A DNA stretch of 64,000 bases from Psychrobacillus vulpis (GTDB lineage: Bacteria; Bacillota; Bacilli; Bacillales_A; Planococcaceae), in the NCBI RefSeq assembly GCF_006861825.1, contig NZ_VDGI01000020.1, positions 684 through 64,683 on the forward strand, read 5' to 3'. Position numbers and translations under genes: made by a program. Positions 44,507 to 52,934 of the stretch are shown here, one piece after another. The notes under the pieces were generated by a model. It worked only from the letters and a program-made list of their open reading frames with translations, was not told the origin of the DNA and searched no databases. Position 1 is the stretch's first letter. Each line of letters begins with the position of its first letter.

Positions 44507-44538
44507 ATGCCATGAACCGTGTTCATGGTATTTTTTTA
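44507..44538 (+). terminator. Intrinsic terminator after the lyase gene
   Basis: 11-bp stem ATGCCATGAAC / GTTCATGGTAT (one G-T pair), loop CGT, seven T. An additional hairpin CTGAGGGA / TCCCTCAG lies at 44447-44470. Confidence 0.8.
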
Positions 44539-44574
44539 TTTAGAAGGCGATGTTAGAAATACATTCGGTAAGCA

Positions 44575-44705
44575 ATTTGTTTTCCATAGCTTACCGCTCG
44601 CTTTCCGCGGACGAGCGTCGAGCCGCTTCGTCGCTACGCTCCTACAGGGTCTCGTCTGTCTCGCTTTTCCCGCAGGAGTCGATCGGACGCTTCTCCAAAC
44701 AACAC
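44575..44705. repeat. Family D GC-rich repeat
   Basis: TAGCTTACCGCTCGCTTTCC at the left to TCGGACGCTTCTCC at the right, with the centre AGCCGCTTCGTCGCTACG. It is the single-unit form of the core at 3480-3620. The stretch 44444-44834 contains no other feature than this and the terminator. Confidence 0.8.
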
Positions 44706-44834
44706 AAAGTATGCTGCAATTGTTTCTATCACGTTCCTAAAAATATCCTCCAGTAATGATGCAGGAAACTTGTAGTACTATGGCCTTCTAAGGACAGAGG
44801 AGATAAAATGAACGTAAGGTTATTGCCGCTTTTC

Positions 44835-45314
44835 TTAAATATGCTTAGTTAAAATTTGTACGAATTGCTCTAAGCCTTTTGCATCTTGATCGGAAAAGCG
44901 TTCTTTTACAGGACTATCGATATCGAGAACACCTAATAGAACTCCGTCTTTTATAACTGGAACGACTATTTCTGATTGGGAAGCTGCATCACATGCGATA
45001 TGTCCAGGAAAAGCGTGCACATCAGGAACGATAATCGTTTCTTGTGTAGCTGCCGCAGTACCACAGACTCCTCTACCAACAGGTATTCTTACACATGCAG
45101 GTAAACCTTGAAAAGGGCCTAAAACTAATTCGCCATTCTCCATTAAATAAAATCCGACCCAATTAATTTGATCGAAAAACTGATTTAATAATGCAGAAGC
45201 GTTACTTAGATTAGCGATTACATTCGTTTCTCCTATTAATAATGCGTCCAATTGTTTAGCTAACATTGTGTAGTTTGCTTCTAAATTCTCAGAATAAGCT
45301 GCTTTTGTAAACAT
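44835..45314 (-). CDS. ytsP: Free methionine-R-sulfoxide reductase (GAF, YtsP)
   Basis: A 159-aa single GAF domain with the three conserved cysteines of fRMsr enzymes, in ACVRIP, GVCGTA and IACDAA, which form the catalytic and resolving set. The family reduces free methionine-(R)-sulfoxide with thioredoxin. The catalytic pocket residues around NWVGFYLMENGELVLGPFQG are typical. ATG at 45314 behind GGAG. It follows hisJ by 14 bases on the same strand, likely one transcript. In B. subtilis ytsP is also a neighbour of rpsD. Confidence 0.9.
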   Translation of the reverse strand: MFTKAAYSENLEANYTMLAKQLDALLIGETNVIANLSNASALLNQFFDQINWVGFYLMENGELVLGPFQGLPACVRIPVGRGVCGTAAATQETIIVPDVHAFPGHIACDAASQSEIVVPVIKDGVLLGVLDIDSPVKERFSDQDAKGLEQFVQILTKHI

Positions 45315-45328
45315 TTCAATTCTCCATT

Positions 45329-46126
45329 CTACAAATGTTTTTTTATTTCATCATAAAACTGGTGTAAGTCAGCTGCTTGATGGGCATCTGAACCGAATAC
45401 TAAAGGAATTCCTAATTGTTTTGCTTTTTCGATATATGGTGGGGCAGGGTAGCTTTCTAAACAATAGGATTTCGCTAAACCTGCACTATTTACATCTAAT
45501 TGAAGATGTTGGTTTTTAATTTCTGTTAATATAGATATAATATCCTGGTGATCATTCACTTTTTCAGTTAATGCATGCTGGAATTTGTGAACGAGCGTAA
45601 TGTGACCAATTCGTTTCGGTTTATAAGTTCCTAAATCACTCGTTATTGAATCCATCAATGTTTTATAATACAATTTATATACAGATACTGGATTACCAAC
45701 TTGTTTAATAAATTCTAAGTATGTTGTTTTCGAAAAATCAATGCATGTGTAGGCATTTTGAAATAGTAAAAAATGTACCGATAAAATGGAATCGTCTAAA
45801 TATTTTCCGTATGTATTTAGAAAAGATATAGTTTCTTGCTCAAAACCAGTTATGTAATCTATTTCTAATCCAGTTAAAATGACAATTTCCTTCACATATT
45901 GTTTTTTCAAATCATGTAAATCTGTTAAATAATTTTCGAGCTGATTCAATTTCATTCCACTATCTAATTCTGGTGTCGGATCTGTGAAGTTAGATGGTAA
46001 GGGCGCATGTTCTGTAAATGAAATTTCTTGAAAACCATTTTGAATTGCTTTTTCAATGTACAAATGGAATGAATCAAGGCTACCATGAGGGCAGAAGGGG
46101 GTATGAATATGACCATCCTTTTTCAA
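45329..46126 (-). CDS. hisJ: Histidinol-phosphatase, PHP family
   Basis: A 265-aa enzyme of the polymerase-and-histidinol-phosphatase (PHP) fold. The trinuclear metal site begins with DGHIHTPFCPHG near the N-terminus and continues with EISFTEHAP (Glu and His), and ends with VFGSDAHQ. It dephosphorylates histidinol phosphate in histidine synthesis, remote from the his operon as in B. subtilis (hisJ/ytvP). The start is a TTG at 46126 behind GAGGAGGCT. It is divergent from ezrA and cotranscribed with ytsP. Confidence 0.92.
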   Translation of the reverse strand: MKKDGHIHTPFCPHGSLDSFHLYIEKAIQNGFQEISFTEHAPLPSNFTDPTPELDSGMKLNQLENYLTDLHDLKKQYVKEIVILTGLEIDYITGFEQETISFLNTYGKYLDDSILSVHFLLFQNAYTCIDFSKTTYLEFIKQVGNPVSVYKLYYKTLMDSITSDLGTYKPKRIGHITLVHKFQHALTEKVNDHQDIISILTEIKNQHLQLDVNSAGLAKSYCLESYPAPPYIEKAKQLGIPLVFGSDAHQAADLHQFYDEIKKHL

Positions 46127-46276
46127 AAAAAATCAGCCTCCTCATCATTTAAATACAATTATTTCAAAGAATTCATTGCATTTCTAGTGTTTTATGAAAC
46201 AATAACATAAAAACATGGTAATATATAGAGTAACATTTGAATTAGAACTTTTTGATTTTGGAACAGGGGGCTTACG

Positions 46277-47977
46277 ATGAAGTATATCATCCCAGCGGTC
46301 ATTATACTTTTAGTCATTGCAGTCTTTGCGTTTATAATAAGACGAAAACATAATTCGGAAATTGAACGTTTAGAGCATGAAAAGCATCAAATTCAAAATA
46401 AACCTATTTTGGAAGAAATGACAAAAGTAAAACAGTTAAATATGAATGGCCAAACAGAAGAAATGTTTGAAAGATGGAGAAATACATGGACAGAAGTTAT
46501 GGACGTACTAATGCCTAAAATCGATGTCCTATTATTTGATGCGGAAGAAACTATTGATAAATTTCTTTTCATCAAAGCTTCCAAAATTGAACGAGAAATA
46601 CAGTTATTAATTTCTTCATGTGACGATAAGATGTCGGGTATATTAAAAGAACTAGAAGAATTGATCGGTAGCGAAGAAAAGAATCGAATTGAGATGGAGC
46701 AACTAAAAGAACAGCATCGAGCTGCAAGAAAGACATTACTTGCTCATCAGTACTCTTTTGGTGATGCTGTGCCAGCAATTGAAGCAAAATTAGAGTCATT
46801 TATTCCACATTTTGAAGAATTTGATAAATTGACAGAAACAGGGAATTATTTGAGTGCAAGAGAAATTGTAATATCAGTCCAAGACGAAGGACAAAAGTTT
46901 TTTCAAATATTGCATGATATCCCATCAGTTTTATCAGAGATACAACATAAAATTCCTGCTAGTATTCATGAACTAAGAAACGGTCAAAAAGAGATGGAAG
47001 AGAGTTCCTACTACTTGCAACATCTTGAGATGACCAAAAAGTTAGACACGCTGGAAGAAGAACTGAAAGAATTGAAGGCTGCAGTTGTTGAGCTTAATGT
47101 AGGCAAAACAATTGTAAGAGTGGAAGAAATAAAAGATGAAATTGAAACGTTTTATGACTTACTGGAAAAAGAAGTTTTAGCAAAAAAATATGTGGATCAG
47201 CACAAAGAAAAAACTGCTGATCGCTTAAAAGAGGTAACATTCGTTACTCGTGCTATTAGTGAAGAAGCGGCTTATGTGCAACAGAGCTATCGCTTACCAG
47301 AAAAAGAAGCAGAAATTCCACAAAGTTGCTTAAAAGAACTGGAAGACCTACATAAGAAATTTGAACTTCTTTCAACACGTGTAGAGGAAGAACAATCTGC
47401 ATATTCTAGTTTACAAGAAGAGTTAAACGACATTGCAGAAGAAATTGACCGTCTATATGAAGAACAGGATCGTTTTGCCAATCGTCTAAAAAATCTTCGT
47501 ATCGATGAAAATAAAGCTCGCGCCAAACTTGATGAATTAAAAAATCTATTACATGAAACGGATCGTATGCTACAAAAGGCAAATATTCCGGGAATTCCAG
47601 AAGATATGGATGTTCGTTTAGAGGAAGCAGAGGAACATATTTACGTAGCAATGCAAAGTCTTCAAGAAGTTCCACTGAATATGACGTTAGTAGAAAATTA
47701 TTTACTAAAAGCAGAAGCTTGTATGGAAGAAGTACATCAAAAAGCGAAAGAAATGCTTGAAAATGTACTGTTAACCGAAAAGATTATCCAATACGGAAAC
47801 CGTTATCGTGCAAATCATCCAAATGTTCATCAGAGGCTACTAGAAGCGGAAGAAGCATTTAGACAACTAAGATACGCAAAAGCATTGGAGGATGCAGCGA
47901 CGGCAGTGGAAGAAGCGGAGCCAGGTGCTTTGAAGAAGATTGAGGTATTAGTGAAAGAAGATGCATGGCGTACATAA
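46277..47977 (+). CDS. ezrA: Septation ring regulator EzrA
   Basis: A 566-aa membrane-anchored negative regulator of FtsZ-ring assembly. One N-terminal membrane helix (residues 4-22, IIPAVIILLVIAVFAFIIRR) puts the N-terminus outside; the rest is a long cytoplasmic array of spectrin-like three-helix bundles, seen as dense coiled-coil sequence rich in Glu, Lys and Leu to the end. Length equals that of relatives. ATG behind ACAGGGGG. It is transcribed away from hisJ. Two hundred bases later comes the nifZ-thiI pair, the standard Bacillus order. Confidence 0.94.
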   Translation: MKYIIPAVIILLVIAVFAFIIRRKHNSEIERLEHEKHQIQNKPILEEMTKVKQLNMNGQTEEMFERWRNTWTEVMDVLMPKIDVLLFDAEETIDKFLFIKASKIEREIQLLISSCDDKMSGILKELEELIGSEEKNRIEMEQLKEQHRAARKTLLAHQYSFGDAVPAIEAKLESFIPHFEEFDKLTETGNYLSAREIVISVQDEGQKFFQILHDIPSVLSEIQHKIPASIHELRNGQKEMEESSYYLQHLEMTKKLDTLEEELKELKAAVVELNVGKTIVRVEEIKDEIETFYDLLEKEVLAKKYVDQHKEKTADRLKEVTFVTRAISEEAAYVQQSYRLPEKEAEIPQSCLKELEDLHKKFELLSTRVEEEQSAYSSLQEELNDIAEEIDRLYEEQDRFANRLKNLRIDENKARAKLDELKNLLHETDRMLQKANIPGIPEDMDVRLEEAEEHIYVAMQSLQEVPLNMTLVENYLLKAEACMEEVHQKAKEMLENVLLTEKIIQYGNRYRANHPNVHQRLLEAEEAFRQLRYAKALEDAATAVEEAEPGALKKIEVLVKEDAWRT

Positions 47978-48076
47978 CCTACTACTGAAGAATAGTATCA
48001 TCCTTCACTAGGGGCAAGTAGATGTGCCTATACTGTGATTATAAGACAAGCGTTTTCTATTTTGTATACAAATGTG

Positions 48077-48111
48077 AACCACCTCACTATAATTGTGAAG
48101 GTGGTTTTTTT
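48077..48111 (+). terminator. Intrinsic terminator after ezrA
   Basis: Stem AACCACCTCAC / GTGAAGGTGGTT with a T run of seven, immediately before the nifZ ribosome site. Confidence 0.8.
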
Positions 48112-48131
48112 CCGAAAAGGAGATGAGGAAC

Positions 48132-49265
48132 ATGATATATTTTGATAATAGTGCTACGACGAAAGCGGAAAAAGAAATTATCGACACATTTGTAACTGTG
48201 AATGAAAAATATTGGGCAAATCCAGCCTCTATCCATGAATTTGGTCACCATACAAATGAATTATTACAATCAGCTAGAGCTCAAGTTGCTGAGGTACTGA
48301 AAACAACGAAAGAGAAAATATATTTTACCTCAGGTGGAACAGAATCTAATAATTTGGCAATTTTTGGATTAGTTAATAAATATAAACTTCGTGGTAATCA
48401 TGTACTTATATCCGAAATAGAGCATCCATCTGTCCTGGAAGCAGCAAAAATGCTTCAGCTTCAAGGATTAGATGTAGAGTATATCCCTGTTAATAAAGAT
48501 GGCATTGTATCTATAGAAGATGTAAATCTGCTACTTCGAAATGATACAGTATTAGTGAGTGTTATGCATGTAAATAATGAAATTGGAGCGATTCAACCAA
48601 TAAATGAGATTGCTTCCATTATAAAAGCAAAAAGCCGTGCAGTTTTTCATATGGATGCAGTACAAAGTTTTGGGAAAACGCTAGTTAATTTTGAAGAGCA
48701 ACATGTGGATGCAATAACTATATCTTCTCATAAAATACATGGACTAAAAGGATCGGGACTACTTGCTTTAAAAAATACAATCGAGATAGATCCAATCCTC
48801 TATGGTGGAGGTCAGGAATATGGTATAAGAAGTGGCACCACACCTGTTCCGCTTGCTGTATGTACAGCAAAAGCAATTAGATTAGCAAATAGTCATGTTG
48901 AACAACATGCCGCTAGGCTAAAAAGTATGACAGATGATATTATATTTTTTCTAAAAACATTTGCATCTATAAAAATTATTTCCCCGGAAATAAGAGCTCC
49001 TCATATTGTTTCTTTTGCAGTTAGAGGAGTTAAAGGAGAAGTAATCATTAATGCATTGCAAAAAGAAGATGTAATCGTCTCTACTAGCAGTGCATGTTCA
49101 TCAAGACAAACAAAAACGAGTCATGTTCTAAAAGCAATACATATAGAGGATGATTATATAAAAGGTGTTGTTCGATTAAGTTTTTCGTATATGAATACAA
49201 TTGAAGAAGTAGAACACTTTAAAAAAATATTTACGAAAGTAATAAGCGTAATAAAAGGAGACTAA
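48132..49265 (+). CDS. nifZ: Cysteine desulfurase NifZ
   Basis: A 377-aa class V PLP enzyme that takes sulfur from cysteine. YFDNSATTK at the start, the PLP lysine in ISSHKIHGLKGSG and the active cysteine in STSSACSSRQ are visible. In Bacillus the nifZ product is the dedicated persulfide donor of ThiI for 4-thiouridine in tRNA, and here too thiI follows after five bases. ATG 48132 is preferred because an in-frame ATG at 48123 lies on the AAGGAG site. Its terminator-preceded start suggests a promoter hidden in the region after ezrA. Confidence 0.93.
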   Translation: MIYFDNSATTKAEKEIIDTFVTVNEKYWANPASIHEFGHHTNELLQSARAQVAEVLKTTKEKIYFTSGGTESNNLAIFGLVNKYKLRGNHVLISEIEHPSVLEAAKMLQLQGLDVEYIPVNKDGIVSIEDVNLLLRNDTVLVSVMHVNNEIGAIQPINEIASIIKAKSRAVFHMDAVQSFGKTLVNFEEQHVDAITISSHKIHGLKGSGLLALKNTIEIDPILYGGGQEYGIRSGTTPVPLAVCTAKAIRLANSHVEQHAARLKSMTDDIIFFLKTFASIKIISPEIRAPHIVSFAVRGVKGEVIINALQKEDVIVSTSSACSSRQTKTSHVLKAIHIEDDYIKGVVRLSFSYMNTIEEVEHFKKIFTKVISVIKGD

Positions 49266-49270
49266 ACAGG

Positions 49271-50473
49271 ATGAAGTGGGAAAAAATATTAATTAGATAT
49301 GGTGAATTATCTACAAAAGGTAAAAATAGGAAGTCGTTTATAACACATCTTAAAAACAATATAAAATTTTCGTTTATTGATTTACCGAATATTAAAATGA
49401 CAGCAGAAAGAGATCGTATGTTCCTAACTTCTACGGATGATTTAGAGATTCAAGAGCTAATAAAAAGTCTGCCGAAAATATTTGGTATACAATCATTTAG
49501 TCCAGTAGCAGCTTGTACACAACAATTAGAAGATATAGAAAGAACTGCTATAAAAATTATAGAAAGTCTAGATCATCAAGATAAAACGTTTAGAGTAACT
49601 GTAAAACGTACGGATAAAAGGTATCCATTAGATACATATGAATTGCAACGTACTATTGCAAATCATGTGCTAAGACAATTCCCAAGTTTGATAGTACAAA
49701 TGAAAAAACCAGAAATTGATTTGCGTATTGAGGTTTTATCTGATGCAGTCTATATGATGGCGGAAGTAATTCCTGGAGCTGGTGGAATGCCGCTTGGTTC
49801 AAACGGACGTTCCTTATTAATGCTGTCGGGAGGAATTGATAGTCCTGTTGCTGGTTATATGTTATTAAAGCGTGGTGTTCGATTAGATGCAATTCACTTC
49901 CATAGCCCGCCTTTTACAAGCGAGCGCTCAAAAGAAAAGGTGATGGATTTAGCAAATCAATTGAGTCACTTTGGAGCAACAGTTAGGCTGCATGTAATTC
50001 CATTTACGGAAATTCAACAAAGTATCCAATCCCAAATTCCCGAAAATGTGTCCATGACAACTACAAGAAGAATGATGATGAAAATAGCCGATTTAGTAAG
50101 AGAAGAAATAGGAGCGTTAGGAATTGTTACAGGAGAAAGTTTAGGACAAGTCGCAAGTCAAACATTGGAGAGCTTAACAGCTATAAATGCAGTGACGACA
50201 ACTCCGGTGTTTAGACCTCTAATTTCTTTTGATAAACTTGAAATCATTGATATTGCACAAAAAATAGGTACGTACGAGACTTCCATCTTACCGTATGAAG
50301 ATTGTTGTACTATATTTACATCATCTTGTCCCAAAACAAAGCCAAAGCTTGAAAAAGTGGAATACTATGAGAGCTTCAAGGACTTTGATGAACTGATAAA
50401 AGAAGCAGTAGAAAAAAGAGAAACGTATTCATTTCCAACCAAAAAGAAAAATGAGTTTGAAAGCCTACTGTAA
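49271..50473 (+). CDS. thiI: tRNA 4-thiouridine synthetase ThiI
   Basis: A 400-aa enzyme. N-terminal ferredoxin-like and THUMP tRNA-binding domains (about residues 1-165), then the PP-loop adenylation domain with MLSGGIDSP near residue 180. It has no C-terminal rhodanese extension, as in other Bacillus ThiI, consistent with reliance on NifZ. It makes s4U8 in tRNA. The ATG follows AAAGGAG contained in the end of nifZ, so the two are coupled. Confidence 0.94.
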   Translation: MKWEKILIRYGELSTKGKNRKSFITHLKNNIKFSFIDLPNIKMTAERDRMFLTSTDDLEIQELIKSLPKIFGIQSFSPVAACTQQLEDIERTAIKIIESLDHQDKTFRVTVKRTDKRYPLDTYELQRTIANHVLRQFPSLIVQMKKPEIDLRIEVLSDAVYMMAEVIPGAGGMPLGSNGRSLLMLSGGIDSPVAGYMLLKRGVRLDAIHFHSPPFTSERSKEKVMDLANQLSHFGATVRLHVIPFTEIQQSIQSQIPENVSMTTTRRMMMKIADLVREEIGALGIVTGESLGQVASQTLESLTAINAVTTTPVFRPLISFDKLEIIDIAQKIGTYETSILPYEDCCTIFTSSCPKTKPKLEKVEYYESFKDFDELIKEAVEKRETYSFPTKKKNEFESLL

Positions 50474-50503
50474 AAAATAACAAAATATACCTCTCGCCCT
50501 TGT

Positions 50504-50532
50504 GCATGAATTAGATGAAAATGAACATTCTA
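50504..50532 (+). promoter_or_regulatory. Putative sigma-G promoter of the SASP gene
   Basis: GCATG at 50504-50508 and CATTCTA at 50526-50532, spacer 17, agree with the forespore sigma-G consensus. It lies 22 bases upstream of the start codon of the SASP gene. Confidence 0.75.
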
Positions 50533-50554
50533 ATTTCACAAGGAGGTGAGAGAC

Positions 50555-50749
50555 ATGCCAAACAACAATAAACTTGTAGTTCCAGGCGTAAAACAAGCAC
50601 TTGATCAAATGAAATATGAAATTGCTCAAGAGTTTGGAGTACAACTAGGTGCTGATGCATCATCGCGTGCCAACGGATCCGTCGGCGGAGAAATTACAAA
50701 GCGATTAGTGCAACAAGCTCAATCACAAATGAACGGTTTTAATAAATAA
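50555..50749 (+). CDS. Small acid-soluble spore protein, alpha/beta type
   Basis: A 64-aa DNA-coating spore protein: [21 protein letters not shown] and the GPR-cleavage-site region EFGVQLGAD followed by [16 protein letters not shown] are diagnostic. It saturates forespore DNA, giving UV and heat resistance, and is degraded at germination by the GPR protease, which cuts between the Glu and Phe of EFGV. ATG 50555 is seven bases after AGGAGGTG. The sigma-G-like promoter upstream and terminator downstream make it a one-gene unit. Corresponds in position to sspA of B. subtilis. Confidence 0.95.
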   Translation: MPNNNKLVVPGVKQALDQMKYEIAQEFGVQLGADASSRANGSVGGEITKRLVQQAQSQMNGFNK

Positions 50750-50753
50750 TGAA

Positions 50754-50832
50754 AAAAGGAACCGGTAGCTTTAGCTACCGGTTTCATTCTGTAGACAAAC
50801 TCAAATTTATTTAGTTTGTCTACAGTTTTTTT
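50754..50832 (+). terminator. Two consecutive hairpins after the SASP gene
   Basis: AACCGGTAGCT / AGCTACCGGTT (50759-50785), then CTGTAGACAAACT / AGTTTGTCTACAG (50790-50825) with seven T. The second resembles the hairpins at 3411 and 3894 that border family E/D repeats. Confidence 0.75.
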
Positions 50833-50858
50833 GTTTAAAATAAAATTAAGATTAAAAG

Positions 50859-50995
50859 AAGTTGCTTTCCGCTGCGGGCGAACGCTTTCCGCGGGCGTGG
50901 CTTGAGCCTCTTCGGTCGCTATGCTCCCTGAAGGGTCTCAAGACTCACGCTAATTCCGCAGGAGTCGTCGCCCTCCGCTCCAAGCAATTAGTGCT
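50859..50995. repeat. Family E GC-rich repeat
   Basis: GAAGTTGCTTTCCGCTGCGG to CGTCGCCCTCCGCTCCAAG, with the central TCTTCGGTCGCTATGCTCCC. Inverse copy at 3776-3870, remnants near 51830-51895 and 52590-52690. The whole stretch 50750-52934 has repeats only. Confidence 0.75.
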
Positions 50996-51015
50996 CTGAA
51001 AAATAAACGAGTTGG

Positions 51016-51200
51016 ATATAATAATAAAAATCAAATCAATGAACGCAACTTCTGGACAATTGAGCAGCTTGTATTACACAATCATATAGTACATAAATTA
51101 GATGGATTCTTGTCATCACTTTCTTCCTCAACATTAAATTAGGAAGGTAACATTTGATGGTTTAAAGAAGCGTCCGCTCGACTCCTGCGGGATAAGCGAA
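51016..51200. repeat. Family G/D block, copy 1
   Basis: AT-rich block beginning AAAATCAAATCAATGAACGC and ending with the GC-rich GAAGCGTCCGCTCGACTCC. It recurs at 51953-52140 and, inverted, at 3590-3735. Confidence 0.7.
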
Positions 51201-51324
51201 ATCATTGAAAAACAGTCTATTTTTTTATGATAAATACTTATTCATTTCTAGAAAATTGTTGAAAAAGGCGACATTCCTGCGGGAATAGCATTAGCCGAAG
51301 ACCCCACAGTGAAGCGAGAAGGGT

Positions 51325-51540
51325 ATTGAAAAAGTGTTATTCTAAAAATTTTCTATCAAATAGTCGTTAAGAGAATTTATCGCTTTGGCATTCGCTTTCC
51401 GCGGGCGAGCGACGAGCCTCCTCCTTCGCTCTGCTTCGTGCGGGGTCTCGTCTGTCTCGCTTTCCCGCAGGAGTCTCATGCGTCGCGCTAAATTCTCTTA
51501 AATAAATACAGCAAATAGTTCCTACAAAAAACTAATTCGA
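51325..51540. mobile_element. Family B MITE (inverted), one end lost
   Basis: Starts AGGGTATTGAAAAAGTG and carries the full GC-rich core; the far end stops at CTAATTCGA without the TTTTTCAGTGCCC terminus. It is embedded in a family A core, as at 26922. Confidence 0.7.
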
Positions 51541-51569
51541 GAGACTGAGGCAACGCCCGCGGAAAGGGA

Positions 51570-51725
51570 GGCCACTGAAAAAGTCACTTTTTTTCAAAAA
51601 ATAAAAACGAAATCCCATAATTCCTTCACTTTTTAGGGTGTTTATGGGGACGTCATGCCAATTTTGATACAAATATACTTCTCAAGTGGTGACTTTATTT
51701 TCTGAATTTTGGTTTTTCAGTGGCC
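51570..51725. mobile_element. Family C MITE, copy 1 (156 bp)
   Basis: Terminal repeats GGCCACTGAAAAA / TTTTTCAGTGGCC. Flanked by GCGGAAAGGGA at 51559-51569 and 51727-51737. Inserted in a family A core. No ORF of note. Confidence 0.88.
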
Positions 51726-51952
51726 AGCGGAAAGGGAGCCGTTTCAACGATTTTCTTATTTATTGGAATATTGGATAACCCCATCTGGCAAAGTCGAATT
51801 ATAGGGACTTTTTCAGTGCCAGCAGTATAGCGACCGAAGATTCTCAAGCCACTTGACGAAAAGCGCTCGCCTATAAAGGAAAGCAACTTCTTATAACCTT
51901 TATTTCATTTGTTTTTTAGTGCCCTCGTTAAACTCCCTCTAGTGCTTGTAAG

Positions 51953-52140
51953 ATATGATGGTAAAAATCAAATCAATGAACACAAACTTCTGGAAAACAA
52001 TAATAATTGTGCAGCTTGTACCACACAATCATTCAGTACATAAATTAGAGGGATTCATTTCATCATTTTCCTACTCAACATAAAGTAGGCAGGTAACATT
52101 TTAATGGTTTAAAGAAGCGTTCGCTCGACTCCTAAGGGAA
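51953..52140. repeat. Family G/D block, copy 2
   Basis: Diverged copy of 51016-51200: AAAATCAAATCAATGAACAC at the start and GAAGCGTTCGCTCGACTCC at the end. Confidence 0.7.
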
Positions 52141-52323
52141 AAGATAGACATTCGAGACCCTGCAGGAGCCTAGAGAGATCACTGAAAAGCTGTCTATTTT
52201 TTTTGATAAATACTTTTTCATTTCTAGAAAATCGTTGAAAAAGGCGACACTCCTGCGGGAATAGCGTTAGCTGAAGACCCCACAGCGAAGCGAGGAGGCT
52301 GAGGCAACGCCCGCGGAAAGGGA

Positions 52324-52479
52324 GGCCACTGAAAAAGTCACTTTTTTTCAAAAAATAAAAACGAAATCCCATAATTCCTTCACTTTTTAGGGTGTTTATG
52401 GGGACGTCATGCCAATTTTGATACAAATATACTTCTCAAGTGGTGACTTTATTTTCTGAATTTTTGTTTTTCAGTGGCC
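52324..52479. mobile_element. Family C MITE, copy 2 (156 bp)
   Basis: By eye differs from copy 1 at one base near the right end. Flanked by CGGAAAGGGA at 52314-52323 and 52482-52491, i.e. at the same place of a second, diverged family A repeat. Confidence 0.88.
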
Positions 52480-52934
52480 TCCGGAAAGGGAGCCGTTTCA
52501 ACGATTTTCTTATTAATTGGTTTATAGGACACCCCCATGTGGCAAAGTTGAATGATAGGGACTTATTCAGCGTCCTCAGAGGAAGGAAGGCTAAGGGTGC
52601 CTAGTCCTGAGGCAACGCCTTCATGACCAACTTCGTGTTGGCCTAAGCGGCTCAGGCCCGCCCACGAAAAGCAAGCAGTAAGCTTCGGAAAACCTAATAT
52701 ATACTATTTAAAAATAATAAGACTGTAGCCAACTTGTTTTTGAGTTTGTTGACACTCTGTAACTACCGGTTTTTTATGCTTAGGTAATTAGATATGATTA
52801 AGTGTGGTAGCCATTTATTGTGAAGGTGGAAAAAAATTCCTCTTCATCACTCCCCTTCTCAAATAACTGAAAATTATATTTTTATTTTAAAGTCTGATTA
52901 TTTGGTTTATAATTTAATTAGAGGAGGAGTTCAA

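Noticed and set aside
44519-44756. Two overlapping 68-73-aa ORFs after the lyase gene
   Set aside because: They translate a family D repeat.
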